A program made the position numbers and the translations under genes. A DNA stretch of 8,083 nt from Myxococcales bacterium (lineage in GTDB: Bacteria; Myxococcota; Bradymonadia; REDH01). Positions within the stretch are counted from its first letter, which is position 1; each line of letters opens with the position of its first letter. The DNA lies in assembly GCA_018970625.1 (NCBI GenBank), contig JAGWVZ010000144.1, positions 1-8,083 on the forward strand, written 5' to 3'. Below the pieces are notes generated by a model. The model had not been told where the DNA came from. It did no database searches and worked only from the letters and a program-made list of their open reading frames with translations. Positions 5,667 through 8,083 of this stretch are shown here, piece after piece.

Positions 5667-7082
5667 ATGCTCTTCAATACGATCAGCTTCTGGATCTTCC
5701 TGTTGCTCGTCTGGACGGCGTACTTCGCCTTGCCCATGCGCCGACGATGGTGGGTCTTACTTGTTGCGAGCCTGTATTTCTACATGGCGTGGCGGCCCGA
5801 GTACGTGCTGCTGCTGATCTGGAGCGCGCTGATCGACTTTGTCGTCGCGAAGCAACTGCACCACACCGCGCACCGCTTTCGTTGGTTGCTAGGCAGCCTC
5901 GTGTCGAACCTCGGGCTGTTATTTGTCTTCAAATACTGGGATTTTGCACAGCAGAGCTTCTCGGATGTGCTCGCGCTGGCCGGTGTGCAGTGGACACCTA
6001 CCAATCTCGGGCTGCTGTTGCCGGTCGGCATCTCGTTCTACACCTTTCAGACCCTCTCCTACACGATTGACGTGTACCGGGGCACGCTGGCCGTGGAGCG
6101 CAACTGGATGCGCTTTCTGCTCTTCGTCTCGTATTTCCCGCAGCTCGTGGCGGGCCCCATCGAGCGAGCGTCGAATCTTCTGCCGCAGCTGGCGGCAGGG
6201 TCGCGCCTTGACGGAGGCCGCGTCGTCAGCGGCCTGCAGCTGGCCATGTGGGGGCTATTCAAGAAGACCGTCATCGCTGACCGGCTCGGTGTGTACGTCG
6301 ATGGCATTTACCTGGCGCCCGAACAATACAATGGCCCCACCCTTCTGGTGGCTACCTGGGCGTTTGCGTTCCAGATTTATTGCGACTTTTCGGGTTATAC
6401 CGATATCGCCATCGGGGTGAGTCGAACCTTCGGCTTCGAGCTCATGAAGAACTTCGATGCGCCGTATTTATCCACCAGCATCCGTGACTTCTGGCGCCGA
6501 TGGCACATGTCGCTCTCTACCTGGCTGCGCGACTACCTTTATGTGAGCCTCGGCGGTAATCGTGGCGGCGAATGGAACACCTACCGTAACCTTTTTCTGA
6601 CGATGCTTCTTGGCGGGTTGTGGCATGGCGCGAGCTGGAACTTTGTGATCTGGGGCGCGCTGCACGGCACGTTTCTGGCCGTCTCGCGGGCCACGCTGGA
6701 CCACCGCGACCGCTGGCTGGCGAGCTCGCCGGTGCCTTCGTGGCTCTCGAACGCATTTCGCGTTGTGGTGACGTTTCACCTTGTCTGCTTTTGTTGGATA
6801 TTCTTTCGCGCTGCCACGTTCAGTGACGCTCTGGGAGTGCTCGAAGGCCTGACCACGCGCATGGAAGGCATGCCCTTTATTGCTCCCATCGTCTTTACAC
6901 AGGCCGGCTTTGGCATTCTGCTGCTGACGTTTGTCGACGTCGTCGCGCGTCGCAAACCGGTCTGGTGGCAGCGTGCGCAGGAGTCCGACCGCGTGCGTAT
7001 GGTCGCCTGTGCGGTGTTGTTGGCGTTCGTTTTTCACCTCGGCATAGAGTCCGATGCCCAGTTTATCTACTTCCAGTTCTGA
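5667..7082 (+). CDS. MBOAT family membrane O-acyltransferase (AlgI-like)
   Basis: A complete 471-residue polytopic protein with strongly hydrophobic segments from residue 5 onward. AGGAGAG (5652-5658) lies 8 bases before the ATG. Family signatures are clear: GISFYTFQTLSYTID (121-135), the AGPIERASNLLPQ block (162-174), CDFSGYTDIAIG (239-250), FWRRWHMSLSTWLRDYLY (275-292) and GGLWHGASWNFVIWGALHG (316-334). His320 in LWHG corresponds to the conserved catalytic histidine of AlgI-type enzymes. The length matches AlgI relatives. Such proteins take an acyl group, often acetyl from cytoplasmic acetyl-CoA, and pass it across the inner membrane for transfer to an exported polymer. The next gene, overlapping by 29 bases, encodes an SGNH protein that would be the periplasmic partner. 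The substrate polymer is not identified. No alginate or cellulose synthesis genes are in view, so naming it algI would be too specific. Confidence 0.95.
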   Translation: MLFNTISFWIFLLLVWTAYFALPMRRRWWVLLVASLYFYMAWRPEYVLLLIWSALIDFVVAKQLHHTAHRFRWLLGSLVSNLGLLFVFKYWDFAQQSFSDVLALAGVQWTPTNLGLLLPVGISFYTFQTLSYTIDVYRGTLAVERNWMRFLLFVSYFPQLVAGPIERASNLLPQLAAGSRLDGGRVVSGLQLAMWGLFKKTVIADRLGVYVDGIYLAPEQYNGPTLLVATWAFAFQIYCDFSGYTDIAIGVSRTFGFELMKNFDAPYLSTSIRDFWRRWHMSLSTWLRDYLYVSLGGNRGGEWNTYRNLFLTMLLGGLWHGASWNFVIWGALHGTFLAVSRATLDHRDRWLASSPVPSWLSNAFRVVVTFHLVCFCWIFFRAATFSDALGVLEGLTTRMEGMPFIAPIVFTQAGFGILLLTFVDVVARRKPVWWQRAQESDRVRMVACAVLLAFVFHLGIESDAQFIYFQF

Positions 7083-8064
7083 TGGGTCGCCAGCTGCGCA
7101 CCTGCGCCGAGCCCTGATCTTCGGGTTGGGTGTTCTGGCGTTGCTCGCGGTGTTGGATCGCATCGCGGGCTTTGTGCTCGACCGGTGGTTCGAGAATTCT
7201 CGAGCGGGCGAAACCGCCGGGCTTGTCAACCTGGTGCTGGAGTCGGCCCAGCAGGCCGACGTGATCATCTTTGGCAGCTCCAGAGCGCGCCATCATTATG
7301 ACCCTGCGGTGATCGAAACTCAGCTGGCAGGGCGTTCGGTATTCAACGCGGGAGCGAGCGGACAGTCGTTGCCTTACGCCCGCGTGGTGCAGCGACTTTT
7401 GTACCAGCGTGGCGCGCGACCCGACTGCGTTGTGCTTCATCTGGACGTGCACGCGATGTATGCGCCTGTGCACGGTCGAGTGGCCAGCCTGCGGCCCTAC
7501 GCTGGACAGGACCGCGAAGCCGATTCGATTTTTCGTGAACAGATTCCATGGTTTGACCTCAAACGTCACGTTGCGCTCTGGCGCTACAACTCGATGTCAC
7601 TCTCGTTGCTCATGAATATTGGCAAACGAGATGCCATTGGCCAGGGATTTGAAGCCCTGACGGGGTCTCGCGAGGTCCTGCAACAACCCGAGGATAGCAG
7701 CAGACGCCTGGGTGTTGATGACCCGCGACTTCCTATGGATGCGCAGGCGCTGGAGTATCTTGGGCGCATCGTAACCGACGCGCAGGCTCACGGTGCGAAG
7801 GTCGTACTTTTGAGTGGCCCCCGACATGACCTCCGCCCTGACGGCAGGCTGCTGTTCAATCCACACCGTGACTTCATGCGGGAAGATCTGACCCGGGCGG
7901 CGGCGACGTGGGGCGTGCCGTACACGGACGTTCACGAACGCGAGTTTCCGGCGTTGCAGGCCGCTGACCTGTGGGCTGACTCTGGTCACCTGAACGCTGA
8001 AGGGGCCACTGCCTTCTCTGAGATAGCGGCAGGTTTCATTGCGTCGGGGTGTGCGGCGCCCTGA
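7054..8064 (+). CDS. Membrane-anchored SGNH-fold acyl-transfer partner (AlgJ/DltD-like role)
   Basis: A 336-residue protein starting inside the MBOAT gene (29-base overlap), which implies translational coupling. The upstream ribosome binding site is weak, and I found no better in-frame start. One transmembrane helix at about residues 19-41 would anchor it with the main domain in the periplasm. SGNH-type features are present. FGSSRARHHYDP (73-84) has the nucleophile candidate Ser75 or Ser76. FNAGASGQS (97-105) is the second block. DSGHLNAEGA (309-318) has the Asp309/His312 pair of block V. VLHLDVHAMY (127-136) is a typical inner strand and turn. In AlgJ, AlgX, PatB and DltD-type systems such proteins finish the acyl transfer started by an MBOAT protein. 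That role is inferred here from pairing and motifs. Direct sequence kinship to one named family cannot be decided by eye. The gene ends 19 bases before the window end. Confidence 0.85.
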   Translation: MPSLSTSSSDGSPAAHLRRALIFGLGVLALLAVLDRIAGFVLDRWFENSRAGETAGLVNLVLESAQQADVIIFGSSRARHHYDPAVIETQLAGRSVFNAGASGQSLPYARVVQRLLYQRGARPDCVVLHLDVHAMYAPVHGRVASLRPYAGQDREADSIFREQIPWFDLKRHVALWRYNSMSLSLLMNIGKRDAIGQGFEALTGSREVLQQPEDSSRRLGVDDPRLPMDAQALEYLGRIVTDAQAHGAKVVLLSGPRHDLRPDGRLLFNPHRDFMREDLTRAAATWGVPYTDVHEREFPALQAADLWADSGHLNAEGATAFSEIAAGFIASGCAAP

Positions 8065-8083
8065 AGGGTCAATCGCCTTTTCG

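Overview
The window looks like a piece of chromosome from a high-GC Gram-negative bacterium. Signals for this are lipoprotein and secretory signal peptides, Shine-Dalgarno sites of the GGAG type, and an AlgI-type acyltransferase next to a membrane-anchored SGNH protein. The taxon cannot be fixed from sequence alone. A proline-rich lipoprotein with YG-x-P motifs and several secreted orphan proteins give me a weak impression of Myxococcota or another former deltaproteobacterium; this is inference.

Left part (1-2.6 kb). The window opens inside a pentapeptide-repeat protein (PRP) gene that ends at 482. About 740 bases follow without a confident gene. They hold one small reading frame with a good ribosome binding site (838-1134) and two inverted repeats. 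Next is a secreted, probably lipid-anchored, papain-fold cysteine peptidase of the AvrRpt2-like type (1222-1815). A second PRP follows (2021-2596), with 31 uninterrupted pentapeptides and very recent-looking internal DNA duplications.

Middle part (2.7-4.7 kb). A secreted protein with three clear Asp-box (BNR) motifs runs forward (2731-4446). A third PRP gene runs backward from 4644. Its pentapeptides stop almost exactly opposite the stop codon of the Asp-box gene. Its last roughly 34 codons then read antisense through that gene, so it looks truncated or chimeric.

Right part (4.85-8.08 kb). Three forward genes sit close together: a Pro/Gly-rich lipoprotein, an MBOAT O-acyltransferase (AlgI-like, complete, 471 aa) and an SGNH-fold protein (AlgJ/DltD-like role, 336 aa) whose start overlaps the MBOAT gene by 29 bases. 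The MBOAT/SGNH pair is a known arrangement for moving acyl groups across the inner membrane onto an extracytoplasmic polymer, usually a polysaccharide. The polymer here is unknown.

Overall, the left and middle parts look like a fast-evolving accessory neighbourhood (three PRPs, two secreted orphan proteins, unexplained spacers). The right part looks like an ordinary envelope-modification operon. I see no transposase, integrase, CRISPR array, tRNA or rRNA.
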